A stretch of 64,000 nt of DNA from Paraglaciecola sp. MB-3u-78 (GCF_002835935.1 NZ_PJCF01000004.1:62001-126000); one strand, 5' to 3'. Shown: positions 40,159 to 51,538, counted from the stretch's first letter. Notes: a model not told the origin generated them from the letters alone. Made by a program: numbers and translations.

Positions 40159-40421
40159 AATTGCCAGCCATAATCTTAGTCAGCAGTTTAGATTAAACCC
40201 TATCGTTGACAGCTTCCATTTCATCGCTGTTTGGTGCAGAATATATAAAGGTAAATTATTGCCTCCCCCTAGCTATTCTGCATCCTAGCAGTGATGGATG
40301 AGTTTGTCGGCCTTGGTTAGGTCACTTATAAATTTAACAACCTCGCTGCAGTTTCCTGTAGATATCAGATAAGGTCTTCAGTGAGGGTAAAGGATCCGTC
40401 CTGTCCACAAGGAGCACGGCT

Positions 40422-41999
40422 ATGTTTACATCTCTAAAAGATAAACTGATTAATTCTAAATTTTTAATGGATCGTCTTAACAAATGGTCATGGCTTGGTA
40501 AAATTGCCAATAAAATCGCAATAAACCTAACCGTTAATAGTGCAAGAACTCGTCCACACCCATGGAGTACTGTGCATGACTATGTTTCTTGGGTTTCATT
40601 GACAGATAAAAAGTGGAGTGCCAGGCATTTACCCGCTGATAGCCGTCAAAGAAAATTGCCAGATACTCTTGTGCTTACGGAGCTATTTAACCGAGGTGAG
40701 CAGCCACAGCGAATGTCTAAAAAGTCGACCTGTTTGTTCCCAGCCTTTGCACAATATTTAACGGATGGTTTTATCCGCACCCGCATGCCTAGCGAAAACG
40801 CGGGAGACACGGCGCAAGTAAGATTACAAAACACGTCCAATCATCAGATCGACCTGTGTACATTGTACGGACGAACTCAAGAACAAACTGATGCATTACG
40901 AGTTAAAAGCGAAGAAAAGGGACAAAAAGGGCGTTTGAAATTTCAACTTCTGAAAGATGAAGCGTTTTCACCTTACTTGTATGACATTGAAGGAAACTTG
41001 ACAGATCCCGAATTCAAATTACTTGATCCACCATTGGGTATTGGCAAGATACAGGACGCACAGCAAAAGGCACTTATATTCGCAGTTGGTGGTGATAGGG
41101 TAAACTCTGCTCCACAGGTCACTATGATTAACACGTTGTTTTTGCGGGAACATAATCGGCTTGCTGAGGAAATAGAAATCGATCACCCTGATTGGGATGA
41201 TGAACAGATTTTTCAAACTGCCAGAAATATTGTGATAGTACTGTTTATTAAAATCGTAGTTGAAGATTATATCAATCATATTTCACCCGTTGAATTTAAT
41301 CTCAAGGCTGATCCTAGCGTTGCATGGAATGCAAAATGGAATAAACCTAATTGGATAACCACTGAATTTAGTTTGTTGTATCGGTGGCATTCGTTGATAC
41401 CCGAAAATATGAATTGGAACGGTGATGACTACTCTCCGTCGAGGGCTTTTATGAATAATAAACCTTTGGTTGATTATGGTCTACGACAAGGAATGTTGGA
41501 TATGAGCAATCAAGCCGCCGCTGAATTAGGCAGCTTTAATACGGCTAACTTTCTTCTAGGAGTAGAGAAGCAGGCAATAGATCAGGGCAGACTGGCAAGG
41601 CTTGCAACCTATAATGATTATCGTGCTTATGTGTCTTTGCCCAAAAAGAAGAGGTTTGACGAGGTATCGTCTAACCCAAACGTTATCGAGTTTTTGGAAA
41701 ACCATTATTCATCGGTTGATAATATCGATTTTTATATAGGACTTTTTGCTGAAGATAGACAGAAAAACTCCCCATTACCTGAGTTGATTCTGCGTTTTGT
41801 GGCTATAGATGCTTTTTCACAGGCACTCACCAACCCGCTTTTATCTGAGCATGTTTTTAATGAAAACACGTTTTCAACTGTTGGTTGGGCAGCAATTAAA
41901 AAAACTTCAACTTTATCGGATATCCTAAAACGGCATTATGGCAATATTGGTGACAATGAGTTTATTGGTATGACCCAAGAAAGTTGGCATCCAGAATAG
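40422..41999 (+). CDS. Animal haem peroxidase / cyclooxygenase-like fatty-acid dioxygenase
   Basis: The protein (525 residues) aligns along its length with the cyclooxygenase catalytic domain: FAQYLTDGFIRT, FAVGGDRVNSAPQVTMINTLFLREHNRLAEE, DDEQIFQTARNIVIVLFIKIVVEDYINHI and EFSLLYRWHSLIPE. Tyr320 and His323 match the catalytic tyrosine and proximal haem histidine of COX. Asp115 occupies the place of the distal histidine in FAQHFTHQF. There is no signal peptide, and a possible membrane-binding amphipathic start. It may oxygenate unsaturated fatty acids. AGGAG lies 9 bases upstream. Function is inferred from the family. Confidence 0.87.
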   Translation: MFTSLKDKLINSKFLMDRLNKWSWLGKIANKIAINLTVNSARTRPHPWSTVHDYVSWVSLTDKKWSARHLPADSRQRKLPDTLVLTELFNRGEQPQRMSKKSTCLFPAFAQYLTDGFIRTRMPSENAGDTAQVRLQNTSNHQIDLCTLYGRTQEQTDALRVKSEEKGQKGRLKFQLLKDEAFSPYLYDIEGNLTDPEFKLLDPPLGIGKIQDAQQKALIFAVGGDRVNSAPQVTMINTLFLREHNRLAEEIEIDHPDWDDEQIFQTARNIVIVLFIKIVVEDYINHISPVEFNLKADPSVAWNAKWNKPNWITTEFSLLYRWHSLIPENMNWNGDDYSPSRAFMNNKPLVDYGLRQGMLDMSNQAAAELGSFNTANFLLGVEKQAIDQGRLARLATYNDYRAYVSLPKKKRFDEVSSNPNVIEFLENHYSSVDNIDFYIGLFAEDRQKNSPLPELILRFVAIDAFSQALTNPLLSEHVFNENTFSTVGWAAIKKTSTLSDILKRHYGNIGDNEFIGMTQESWHPE

Positions 42000-42027
42000 T
42001 TTGTTTGAATTAGGATCTACTGTGGTC

Positions 42028-42069
42028 TTGCGGCACCATCAAAGGTAACGTCCTTTGATGGTGCCGCAA
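42028..42069. repeat. Perfect 18-bp inverted repeat after the peroxidase gene
   Basis: TTGCGGCACCATCAAAGG, 6-base loop, and its exact complement. The stem is long and stable but has no U-tract, so it could be a processing stem, a binding site or a fossil insertion end. Confidence 0.75.
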
Positions 42070-42107
42070 TCATATTGCCCTTCGATCAATACTTGCATTA
42101 GTCCGCT

Positions 42108-42388
42108 TGGCAACACTTTACCTCACATCAGCGAGTGACAACACCTTGCAAAAAGTGATTCATGATTTTTCGTTTTGTGATGAGGTTTCGTTGGGCGTAG
42201 AGGATATGCAAGAAATTGCTTTGATGTCGAATATGGAGTCTAACTTCACTGAAAAAGCGATTGTGGTGATTATTCCTAGAACACCTGAAGGTTACGCTCG
42301 TGTAGCTGCTTTGGGTCAAGCCATTAAATCTCCAGACTGGAGGGTATTAGCGGCGCAAAACTATGAGGATGCGTTAACCAAAATATGA
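42108..42388 (+). CDS. Hypothetical small protein
   Basis: This ORF of about 93 residues starts with TTG and reads TLYLTSASDNTLQKVIHDFSF to TEKAIVVIIPRTPEGYARVAALG. Codon use resembles its neighbours and there is no low-complexity sequence. No convincing ribosome site is seen. It could be the end of a longer gene that lost its start, since in-frame residues extend upstream. Confidence 0.45.
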
Positions 42389-42533
42389 TTAATTTTCTTA
42401 ACCTATGTTTTTTTTCCTATTAATAATCCACTTTTTTTGATGATATGAGTATAAAATCAGCCGTTCATAATACAGTCCTAATACAATATCTGTAATTCAG
42501 ACTGAATAATCTTACCTCTTCTGCTAATTATAC

Positions 42534-42561
42534 TTGCATAACTGCTTCAAATCCGTAAAAT
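42534..42561 (+). promoter_or_regulatory. Promoter of rpsP operon
   Basis: TTGCAT, 16 bp, TAAAAT, about 85 bp before the rpsP ATG. It is followed by a G+C patch and an AT-rich leader, a layout common for ribosomal protein operons. Confidence 0.6.
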
Positions 42562-42646
42562 ACGGCGGCCTTTTATCTGGCTAAAAACTGTCAGAATTAA
42601 AGGTAAATTAAGTTAACGTTAACGCTACAACGAGTCTGAGGCATAT

Positions 42647-42898
42647 ATGGTTACTATTCGTTTACAGCGTGGTGGCGCTAAAAAGCGTCCATTTTATCAA
42701 GTAGTGGTTGCAGACAGTCGTCGTTCACGCGATGGCCGTTTTATTGAAAACATTGGTTTTTTCAATCCAACTGCAATGGGTCAAGAAGAGCGTTTACGCT
42801 TGGATTTGGGTCGCATTGAGCATTGGGTTGGGGTAGGCGCAGGCTTATCTGACCGTGTTGCACGCTTGGTAAAAGATGCACAAAAAGCAGCTGCTTAA
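42647..42898 (+). CDS. rpsP: 30S ribosomal protein S16
   Basis: S16 (83 residues): [41 protein letters not shown] is diagnostic. First gene of the rpsP-rimM-trmD-rplS operon. Confidence 0.98.
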   Translation: MVTIRLQRGGAKKRPFYQVVVADSRRSRDGRFIENIGFFNPTAMGQEERLRLDLGRIEHWVGVGAGLSDRVARLVKDAQKAAA

Positions 42899-42925
42899 TT
42901 GCAGTTGCAAAAAAGGGTTTAAGCA

Positions 42926-43456
42926 ATGAGTCTTGCGTCTGACACATTAGTGATTGGCATAATCGGAGCACCTTACGGTGTCAAAGGTTGGGTCAAAATT
43001 ACTTCTTATACCCACGATTTAGACGGCGTGTTTGCTTACACTCCTTGGCTTTTGGGTCAAGTGCAAGAAGGCAACGAGTATGTCGTAGACCAATGGCGAA
43101 CCCATAATAAAGGTTTAGTTGCCAAACTGGTTGGGGTGGAAAATCGAGACGATGCCGAAGGTATCAAAAATCTTGAGATTTCCATTAAAGCAGCAATGCT
43201 ACCTGAACTAGATGACAGCGATGTTTATTGGCGTGAGTTAGTCGGCATGCAAGTTGTTACCGATAAAGGTTACAACTTGGGTGTAATTAAAGAGTTATTC
43301 GAAACTGGTGCTAACGATGTGTTGTTAGTAAAAGCCAATTTGAATGACGCTTTTGGTCAAAAAGAACGCATGGTTCCTTATTTGTTAGATCAAGTGATTA
43401 AACAAGTGGACCGGCAGGCGAGAACGGTCACAGTGGATTGGGATCCTGCATTTTAA
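42926..43456 (+). CDS. rimM: 16S rRNA processing protein RimM
   Basis: RimM (176 residues) has the start [15 protein letters not shown] and the C-terminal PRC-barrel segment [26 protein letters not shown]. It helps mature the 30S head. It overlaps trmD by 1 base (TAATG). Confidence 0.96.
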   Translation: MSLASDTLVIGIIGAPYGVKGWVKITSYTHDLDGVFAYTPWLLGQVQEGNEYVVDQWRTHNKGLVAKLVGVENRDDAEGIKNLEISIKAAMLPELDDSDVYWRELVGMQVVTDKGYNLGVIKELFETGANDVLLVKANLNDAFGQKERMVPYLLDQVIKQVDRQARTVTVDWDPAF

Positions 43457-44235
43457 TGCAAGAGTCTAGTCAGGAACCGAGTCGTTGGTATGGTGTTATT
43501 AGTCTTTTTCCAGAAATGTTTGAGACTTTTACCCAGCAGGGAGTAGTAGGGCGAGCCGTGAAAAACGGATTGTTACAAGTAGAGTGTTTTAATCCAAGAG
43601 ACTTTACTTTCGACAAACATCGCACTGTTGACGACCGACCATACGGTGGTGGACCTGGCATGCTGATGATGGTTCAGCCATTAAAAGACGCTATTCTGGC
43701 AGCTAAAGCAGCTGCGGGAAGAAAAACAAAGGTGATTTACCTTTCTCCCCAAGGGAAAAAGCTGGATCAGGCAGGGGTGAAACAGCTTTCTGAAAATGAA
43801 AGTCTGATCCTAGTAGCTGGTCGGTACGAAGGTATCGACGAACGGGTAATACAAACACAGGTTGACGAGGAATGGTCAATTGGTGATTACGTGTTAAGTG
43901 GCGGCGAACTCCCTGCGATGGTCTTAATGGATGCAGTTTCAAGGTTTGTACCCGGTGTGTTAGGGCATAAACAATCTGCCGAGCAAGACTCTTTTAGTCA
44001 TGGCTTGTTAGATTGTCCGCACTATACCCGGCCAGAAAACTTGGACGGTGAGCTTGTTCCTAAGGTGTTGTTGAGTGGTGATCACCAAAAAATCAAGCAG
44101 TGGCGGTTACAACAGTCGTTAGGTAGAACCTGGCAACGACGCCCTGAATTATTAAACGCTCTAGCTCTGACTGAGGAGCAGCAAAAGTTGTTAGATTTAT
44201 TTCTAGAAAGTTTGCCGCAGCATAATGACAGTTAA
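43456..44235 (+). CDS. trmD: tRNA (guanosine(37)-N1)-methyltransferase
   Basis: TrmD (259 residues) is a SPOUT knot enzyme: [58 protein letters not shown]. The ATG at 43456 overlaps the rimM stop; the alternative TTG start at 43438 lies inside rimM. It methylates G37, which prevents frameshifting. Confidence 0.97.
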   Translation: MQESSQEPSRWYGVISLFPEMFETFTQQGVVGRAVKNGLLQVECFNPRDFTFDKHRTVDDRPYGGGPGMLMMVQPLKDAILAAKAAAGRKTKVIYLSPQGKKLDQAGVKQLSENESLILVAGRYEGIDERVIQTQVDEEWSIGDYVLSGGELPAMVLMDAVSRFVPGVLGHKQSAEQDSFSHGLLDCPHYTRPENLDGELVPKVLLSGDHQKIKQWRLQQSLGRTWQRRPELLNALALTEEQQKLLDLFLESLPQHNDS

Positions 44236-44254
44236 TCTAGTATGAGAGGATATG

Positions 44255-44614
44255 ATGAGTAAAGTAAATCAAGACATCATCAAGAAAATTGAAGAAGCGC
44301 AGCTAAAAACTGACGTTCCGGCATTCAGTGCTGGTGACACAGTAGTTGTGCAAGTACGCGTTAAGGAAGGCGAAAAAGAACGTCTTCAGGCTTACGAAGG
44401 CGTTGTCATCGCTAAACGTAACCGTGGCCTACACTCTGCTTTTACAGTTCGTAAGATTTCTAACGGCGAAGGTGTTGAGCGTATATTCCAAACACACAGC
44501 CCGGCAGTCAGTTCTATTGAAGTGAAACGTCGTGGTGCTGTTCGTCGCGCTAAACTTTATTACTTGCGTGAACGCTCTGGTCGTTCTGCACGTATTAAAG
44601 AAAAGCTAGGTTAA
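44255..44614 (+). CDS. rplS: 50S ribosomal protein L19
   Basis: L19 (119 residues): [32 protein letters not shown], then [18 protein letters not shown] and [18 protein letters not shown] second ATG three bases before (44252) is possible. It is last in its operon and is followed by a terminator. Confidence 0.98.
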   Translation: MSKVNQDIIKKIEEAQLKTDVPAFSAGDTVVVQVRVKEGEKERLQAYEGVVIAKRNRGLHSAFTVRKISNGEGVERIFQTHSPAVSSIEVKRRGAVRRAKLYYLRERSGRSARIKEKLG

Positions 44615-44650
44615 TTTAAATTTTGCGTTACCGTTAACTTAATAAGAAAA

Positions 44651-44671
44651 CCCGCCTTCTGGCGGGTTTTT
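44651..44671 (+). terminator. Intrinsic terminator after rplS
   Basis: CCCGCC-TTCT-GGCGGG followed by T5; it ends the rpsP operon. Confidence 0.92.
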
Positions 44672-44702
44672 GCTATCTAGGACTTAAAAAAGTGACGAGT
44701 TA

Positions 44703-45770
<1,068 letters not shown>

Positions 45771-45816
45771 TGGATCTTCCTTTTGAATGTTGTGGGAACT
45801 TTTTAACTTGAATAGC

Positions 45817-45847
45817 ACTTTAATACCTCAAGTTAACTTGAGGTAAA
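45817..45847 (-). promoter_or_regulatory. SoxR-controlled promoter (VOC gene)
   Basis: The 18-bp palindrome CCTCAAGTTAACTTGAGG (45826-45843) is identical to the E. coli soxS SoxR operator core as I recall it. It lies between -35 TTTACC (45842-45847, minus strand) and -10 TAAAGT (45817-45822) with the long 19-bp spacer used by MerR-family activators. Confidence 0.88.
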
Positions 45848-45930
45848 GTGTTTTTTTAGTTTTTTTCTTAATTTTGAATGGGATCAATTGTGGGTTGCTT
45901 TAGGGAGGATTTTTAGCAGTGCATAAGATG

Positions 45931-46254
45931 TTATTCCACAAGCAAAGGTAGTTTGTTTTCAACATCAATCCATTTCTCGGCATCTTCTGGTGCTGGTTTT
46001 AGTTCTGTAATATTTGGCCATATTTCTGCTAAATCGGCATTTATTTTAAGATAGTGTTTTTGATCCTCGGGCAAGTGAGTATCTTGAAAGATAGCTTCTA
46101 CAGGGCATTCAGGCACACAAAGGCCGCAGTCTATACAAATATCTGGGTGGATCACTAGGAAGTTTTCACCTTCATAAAAGGCATCTACTGGGCATACAGG
46201 CACACAGTCGGTATATTTACATTTGATGCAGCTATCAGTGACTACAAAGGTCAT
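45931..46254 (-). CDS. fdxA: 7Fe-8S ferredoxin FdxA
   Basis: The protein (107 residues, the usual length) has the two clusters of cysteines [14 protein letters not shown] and [28 protein letters not shown] is the standard start; the frame extends to 46314 but with a non-homologous lead. It carries electrons in the cytoplasm; the partner is not evident here. Confidence 0.95.
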   Translation of the reverse strand: MTFVVTDSCIKCKYTDCVPVCPVDAFYEGENFLVIHPDICIDCGLCVPECPVEAIFQDTHLPEDQKHYLKINADLAEIWPNITELKPAPEDAEKWIDVENKLPLLVE

Positions 46255-46454
46255 GGCCGAGGGTATCTTTGTTTGATTTTTATCATTGGGACGATCATAA
46301 AGTAGCGACAGCAAAAAACAACAACTGTGTCGCTAATTCAATCTAGAATTTACCTATCGTAAGCATTCTATCTGACATAAAATACCTCACCTCGGCAATT
46401 GAAGAGCTGCGCCGAATACAGGTGAGTTGTTTATGTTTTATCATTGGAAACCTT

Positions 46455-48071
46455 ATGTTGCGTTTAAACGAAGTTAAATTACCTTTAAATCATAATGAAG
46501 AGGCACTGCCCGCTGCTATTTTGCAGAAGTTGGGAATTGCCCCAGAAGATATGTTGTCTTTTGAGGTATTTAAACGTGCTTATGATGCCCGTAACAAAGC
46601 AGATATTTTATTGATTTATATTGTTGATATTGAGGTTGTTAATCAAACGGCGTTACTCACTCAGTTTATCAATGATCCCCATGTGCGCGAAACCCCAGAC
46701 ATGACATATAAGTTTGTTGCCCAGGCCCCACAAAACCTAAGCTCTCGCCCAGTGGTGATTGGTCTGGGTCCATGCGGTTTGTTTGCGGCCTTGATATTGG
46801 CGCAAATGGGTTTTAAACCCATAGTCTTAGAGCGCGGCAAAGCAGTGCGTGAACGTACCAAAGATGTGTTTGGTTTTTGGCGTAATAAACCGCTTGATAC
46901 TGAGTCAAATGTGCAGTTTGGTGAGGGCGGTGCAGGTACTTTTTCCGATGGCAAGTTATACAGTCAAATCAAAGACCGCAAGCATTATGGCCGCAAGGTC
47001 CTAAATGAGTTTGTGGCAGCTGGCGCACCTGAAGAAATTTTATTTGTGAGTAAACCTCATATCGGCACTTTTAAGCTGGTAAACATGGTAGAAAAAATGC
47101 GTGCACAAATCATCGAACTGGGTGGTGAAATACGATTTAGCACCCGGGTGGATAAGGTCGACATTCTAGATGGGCAACTCAAGGGCTTGCACTTGTCTAC
47201 TGACGAATATTTGCCATGTGAACACGCTATTTTGGCCGTAGGACATAGTGCACGTGATACGTTCGAAATGTTATATAAGCAAGGTGTTTACGTTGAAGCC
47301 AAGCCATTTTCAGTGGGTTTTAGAATAGAGCATGAACAATCGATGATTGATCAAAGTCGCTTTGGAGATAATGCGGGTCATCCTATTTTAGGTGCTGCAG
47401 ATTATAAGTTGGTGCACCACTGTAAAAACGGTCGTTCGGTCTATAGTTTTTGTATGTGCCCTGGTGGAACCGTAGTGGCTGCTGCGTCTGAAGCGGGTAG
47501 AGTGGTGACCAATGGCATGAGTCAATATTCCCGTCATGAGCGTAATGCCAATAGCGCCATAGTCGTGGGTATTACACCAGAACAAGACTATCCAGAACAT
47601 CCGTTAGCCGGCATTGCCTTACAGCGCCAACTTGAAGAGCTTGCTTACAAAGTCGGTGGCGAAAATTATCATGCACCGGCGCAATTGATTGGCGATTTTT
47701 TAAAAGGTCAATCGAGTGAGAAACTAGGTGCAGTCAATTCGTCCTATACGCCAGGTATTACTTTGACCGATTTATCTAAAGTCGTACCCAGCTTTGTTAT
47801 TGAAGCCATTCAAGAGGCCATTCCTGCCTTTGATAAAAAAATCAAAGGATTTGCCAAGGCTGATGGTTTGTTGACGGGTGTTGAAACCCGTACTTCCTCA
47901 CCTATTTGTATTAAACGTGGCAAAGACTTGCAAAGTATTAATACGGGCGGTTTATATCCTGCCGGAGAAGGGGCCGGTTATGCGGGAGGTATTTGGTCGG
48001 CAGGCATTGATGGAATAAAAGTGGCAGAAGCGTTAGCGTTAGATATGTTATCCCAAAGCCAAAAAGATTAG
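46455..48071 (+). CDS. NAD(P)/FAD-dependent oxidoreductase (COG2509-like)
   Basis: The flavoprotein (538 residues) has the FAD-binding loop VVIGLGPCGLFAALILAQMG at about residue 95, the family segment SNVQFGEGGAGTFSDGKLYSQIKD and a C-terminal NTGGLYPAGEGAGYAGGIWSAGIDG. ATG 46455 gives the normal start MLRLNEVKLPL; a GTG at 46422 is less likely. Substrate unknown. Confidence 0.9.
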   Translation: MLRLNEVKLPLNHNEEALPAAILQKLGIAPEDMLSFEVFKRAYDARNKADILLIYIVDIEVVNQTALLTQFINDPHVRETPDMTYKFVAQAPQNLSSRPVVIGLGPCGLFAALILAQMGFKPIVLERGKAVRERTKDVFGFWRNKPLDTESNVQFGEGGAGTFSDGKLYSQIKDRKHYGRKVLNEFVAAGAPEEILFVSKPHIGTFKLVNMVEKMRAQIIELGGEIRFSTRVDKVDILDGQLKGLHLSTDEYLPCEHAILAVGHSARDTFEMLYKQGVYVEAKPFSVGFRIEHEQSMIDQSRFGDNAGHPILGAADYKLVHHCKNGRSVYSFCMCPGGTVVAAASEAGRVVTNGMSQYSRHERNANSAIVVGITPEQDYPEHPLAGIALQRQLEELAYKVGGENYHAPAQLIGDFLKGQSSEKLGAVNSSYTPGITLTDLSKVVPSFVIEAIQEAIPAFDKKIKGFAKADGLLTGVETRTSSPICIKRGKDLQSINTGGLYPAGEGAGYAGGIWSAGIDGIKVAEALALDMLSQSQKD

Positions 48072-48080
48072 TGCCGGACA

Positions 48081-48992
48081 TTGAAACATTCCAGAAATTT
48101 ACATAAAGATAATTACCCATTAGCGCAGCTAGTGCAGAGTTATCCTGCTTTGCAGCCACATGTTCTCATTAAGCCCGATGGTGGTAAAACCATAGACTTT
48201 GCCAACCCAAATGGTGTCAAAGCCCTCAACGCTGCATTATTATCCCACTATTATCAGGTGAAATTTTGGGATGTCCCCGCTGGATATTTATGTCCTCCCG
48301 TTCCAGGTAGGGCCGATTATGTTCATTATTTAGCCGACCTGTTAGCCAAAGATAATCAAGGTGTGGTGCCTAAAGGCAACACCATTAAAGGTTTAGATAT
48401 TGGCACAGGTGCAAATGTTATTTATCCGATTATTGCGACTCGATCCTATGGTTGGCAAATGGTGGGAACCGACATTGATCCTGTTTCGATTAAATCGGGA
48501 AACACTATTATTGCTTCAAATTCTGTTTTAACCAGCCACATTAATGTTAGACAACAACTTGAGCCACAACATATTTTTACTGCTGTGGTCAAGCCAGATG
48601 AACACTTTGCTTTTTGCATGTGTAATCCGCCCTTTCATCAATCAGCTGAGCAGGCCAAAGCCGTTTCCCAGCGAAAAATTCAGAATCTAATCAAGAATAA
48701 GTCAAAGCGAGGTAGCCCCGTAAACACCCAAAGACACAGTGCTGCCCTTAATTTTGCAGGGCAATCAAATGAGCTGTGGTGCGAGGGAGGTGAACGACAG
48801 TTTATCCAGAGAATGATTACTGAAAGCCGTGATTATGCAAACCAAATAGGCTGGTTTAGCAGTTTGGTTTCGAAGAAAGACAATCTAATTCACATATACA
48901 AAAGATTAGGTGAGCTGGGTATTAGCGATGTTAAAACTGTTGAGATGGCACAGGGACAAAAAGTCAGCCGTTTTGTGGCGTGGCGTTTTTAA
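48081..48992 (+). CDS. rlmF: 23S rRNA (adenine(1618)-N6)-methyltransferase RlmF
   Basis: The protein (303 residues, TTG start 9 bp after the preceding stop) starts with KHSRNLHKDNYPLAQLVQSYPAL and has GLDIGTGANVIYP for SAM and the N6-adenine motif CNPPFHQS. It methylates A1618 of 23S rRNA. Confidence 0.95.
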   Translation: MKHSRNLHKDNYPLAQLVQSYPALQPHVLIKPDGGKTIDFANPNGVKALNAALLSHYYQVKFWDVPAGYLCPPVPGRADYVHYLADLLAKDNQGVVPKGNTIKGLDIGTGANVIYPIIATRSYGWQMVGTDIDPVSIKSGNTIIASNSVLTSHINVRQQLEPQHIFTAVVKPDEHFAFCMCNPPFHQSAEQAKAVSQRKIQNLIKNKSKRGSPVNTQRHSAALNFAGQSNELWCEGGERQFIQRMITESRDYANQIGWFSSLVSKKDNLIHIYKRLGELGISDVKTVEMAQGQKVSRFVAWRF

Positions 48993-49013
48993 AAGTAGCT
49001 TGAGAGGGCAAAT

Positions 49014-49574
49014 ATGAGTGTCTTAACCGAAAAACAAAAAATGTTGCAAGGGCTTGAGTATTTTCCCAGTGACAAATCATTACAGCAAGATAGAGCCAAG
49101 GCCAAAAAACTTTGCCAGCAGTTTAATCAGTTTGATATGGATGATAGAAAGGGCAGTCGAAAAATCATAAAAGCATTATTTGGTGACTGCCAAGGTGCTT
49201 GGATCGAGCCAAATTTTTATTGTGATTACGGCTATAACATTTCTACAGGTAAAAACTTCTATGCCAATCATGGCTTAGTGATCTTAGATGCTGCAGCTGT
49301 TACTTTTGGCGATGATGTGATGCTCGCTCCAGGAGTATTAATTTCAACCGCTACTCATCCTTTGGATGCGGTTAAACGCAACAAAGGCATTGAGACAGCC
49401 ACAGCCATCACTATCGGAAATAGTGTCTGGATTGGTATGGGCGCCAAAATATTAGAAGGTGTGAATATTGGCGACAATGCAGTCATTGCGGCAGGCGCTG
49501 TGGTCAATAAAGATGTTCCCGCTAATGCTGTAGTGGCGGGTGTGCCCGCCACAGTGATTAAAATGTTGAATTGA
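49014..49574 (+). CDS. maa: Sugar O-acetyltransferase (maltose/galactoside acetyltransferase family)
   Basis: The 186-residue hexapeptide-repeat protein has an N-terminal Mac domain ([23 protein letters not shown]), [20 protein letters not shown], and left-handed helix repeats [27 protein letters not shown]. The catalytic histidine is in FYANHGL/TATHPLD. It acetylates free sugars using acetyl-CoA; the exact substrate is unknown. Confidence 0.9.
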   Translation: MSVLTEKQKMLQGLEYFPSDKSLQQDRAKAKKLCQQFNQFDMDDRKGSRKIIKALFGDCQGAWIEPNFYCDYGYNISTGKNFYANHGLVILDAAAVTFGDDVMLAPGVLISTATHPLDAVKRNKGIETATAITIGNSVWIGMGAKILEGVNIGDNAVIAAGAVVNKDVPANAVVAGVPATVIKMLN

Positions 49575-49687
49575 ACGGGTAAGTAGATAACAAGTACTAT
49601 TGTCCATCGTTTTTTGTTGCTCGGGTGTATGGCAAAAACGTTTCTGGTAATTACTATTATTTCATAGAATGCAAAAATGGAGTTTTT

Positions 49688-51223
49688 ATGTCGAGTCAAA
49701 CTAGTTGGACAATGCGTGCGTTGGACAAAGTGGAAAGGGTTGGAAATAAGTTACCTGATCCTGCGATTATATTTTTGTTTTGTCTGGTTGTGGTGTGGGT
49801 ATTATCAGCCATATTATCAAACTTCACCTTCAGTGCGATAGATCCCAGAACGGCTGAAACTGTAGTGGTGAACAACTTATTAACTGGCGACTCTATGGCA
49901 GATTTTTTGTCTAGAATGGTTACGATCTTTACTGGTTTTGCCCCCTTAGGTGTGGTGTTAGTCGCTATGTTGGGCGTGGGAGTCGCAGAACATTCAGGGT
50001 TTATTAGTGCGGGTTTGAAACGTATGCTCGACTCAACCCCTAAGACCTTGTTAACACCTATGGTGGTATTAGTGGCCATTGTTAGTCATACCGCTACCGA
50101 TGCTGGGTATGTGTTGGTTATTCCACTTGCGGGTGTGATTTTTTATGCGATGGGCAGACATCCTCTAGCTGGTATTGCAGCAGCATTTGCGGGTGTTAGC
50201 GGTGGTTTTTGTGCCAACTTTATTCCATCTGCTATCGACCCTTTACTGCAGAGTTTTACGCAGAGTGCGGCGCAAATTATCGATCCTGCCATTCAAATAA
50301 ACCCGCTTAACAACTGGTTTTTTAATTCTGCATCAACCTTATTGGTCGTGAGTATCGGCTGGTATTTAACCGATAAAGTCATTGAGCCTCGCTTAAGAGA
50401 TGTAGAAGTTGATGGAGATCCTGCCGACATTCCGAAGTTCGATGAATTGGATGCAAAACAAAATAGGGCGTTGAAGGTTGCCTCTTTGACAATGTTGGGA
50501 GGTCTGATTGCTTTAGTCGCCGTTTTATACCCTGACTCTTCACCATTTAGGGCACCTACTGGCGAGTTAACATCCTTTACTGCACCCATTATGCAATCTA
50601 TTGTTCCAATCATCTTCTTGCTGTTTTTATTACCGGGTGTGGTGTTTGGTTTTATGTCGGGCACTTTTAAATCAAGTAAAGACATGATTGATACCATGAC
50701 GAAAGCCATGCAAGGCATGAGTTATTATATCGTTATGGCATTTTTCTGTTCGTTGTTTATCGATGCCTTTGGTAAGTCAAACTTAGGAGCATTGTTGGCA
50801 ATAGAAGGGGCTGAGGTATTAAAATCACTGGCATTACCCAGTATGGTGACAATAGTGGGTATTATTTTTCTAACCGCTTTTGTGAACCTGTTTGTGGGTT
50901 CATCCTCTGCTAAGTGGGCTTTATTAGGACCTATTTTTGTGCCTATGTTGATGCAGCTAAATATTTCGCCAGATTTGACTCAAGCGGCATACCGGGTAGG
51001 GGATTCGTCTTCCAATATTATTACACCCTTGATGCCGTATTTTCCATTAGTCGTGGTGTATTGCCAACGTTATGTTAAGTCAACAGGCATCGGCACTCTA
51101 CTCTCGTTAATGTTGCCTTATTCAATTTGTCTTTTGCTTCTTTGGTCTGTGTTTTTACTTGCTTATTGGGGACTGGGTATGCCTCTTGGCATCCAATCAA
51201 GTTATGTCTATCCAGCAGGATAA
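49688..51223 (+). CDS. abgT: AbgT family p-aminobenzoyl-glutamate transporter
   Basis: The polytopic protein (511 residues, about 10-12 membrane segments) reads MRALDKVERVGNKLPDPAIIFLF, GFAPLGVVLVAMLGVGVAEHSG, SHTATDAGYVLVIPLAG and VGSSSAKWALLGPIFVPMLM, all typical of AbgT/MtrF. Some members export folate catabolites or sulfonamides. The ATG at 49688 with the standard start is preferred over 49625. Confidence 0.93.
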   Translation: MSSQTSWTMRALDKVERVGNKLPDPAIIFLFCLVVVWVLSAILSNFTFSAIDPRTAETVVVNNLLTGDSMADFLSRMVTIFTGFAPLGVVLVAMLGVGVAEHSGFISAGLKRMLDSTPKTLLTPMVVLVAIVSHTATDAGYVLVIPLAGVIFYAMGRHPLAGIAAAFAGVSGGFCANFIPSAIDPLLQSFTQSAAQIIDPAIQINPLNNWFFNSASTLLVVSIGWYLTDKVIEPRLRDVEVDGDPADIPKFDELDAKQNRALKVASLTMLGGLIALVAVLYPDSSPFRAPTGELTSFTAPIMQSIVPIIFLLFLLPGVVFGFMSGTFKSSKDMIDTMTKAMQGMSYYIVMAFFCSLFIDAFGKSNLGALLAIEGAEVLKSLALPSMVTIVGIIFLTAFVNLFVGSSSAKWALLGPIFVPMLMQLNISPDLTQAAYRVGDSSSNIITPLMPYFPLVVVYCQRYVKSTGIGTLLSLMLPYSICLLLLWSVFLLAYWGLGMPLGIQSSYVYPAG

Positions 51224-51538
51224 TCCCTATGTTTGGCTGCCTTTTTTAGTCAATAAGATAATTTCTGATAGATCCTATACCGGTTCTAAGATCTATTGGT
51301 TTGGCTATTTTCATGGGGGTATTGCTTGAAAAACAGGCAGGCAACCTAATAAAGGCAATTAAAACTTGTTGTTAGTTTTAATTACTGCTAAAAAGTCAAT
51401 TCTATTTCGAAAATAATAAATTCTGCAGTGTACTAAAATCGTTACACCGTATAAGTGTTATAGAAAAGTACGGTGCTAAGGGTCTCCTAATGTGTTGATC
51501 TAAGGCCAAATTTCAGTTTATTTTAAAAGAGTCAATTC
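51224..51538 (+). promoter_or_regulatory. aroG leader region with possible TyrR box
   Basis: TGTACT-AAAATC-GTTACA (51429-51446) fits the TyrR box TGTAAA-N6-TTTACA at 9 of 12 positions with the key G and C. Next to it CACCGTA/TACGGTG (51445-51475) forms an inverted repeat. AATTAAAAC/GTTTTAATT (51357-51383) is another hairpin. No leader peptide is seen. Confidence 0.4.
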
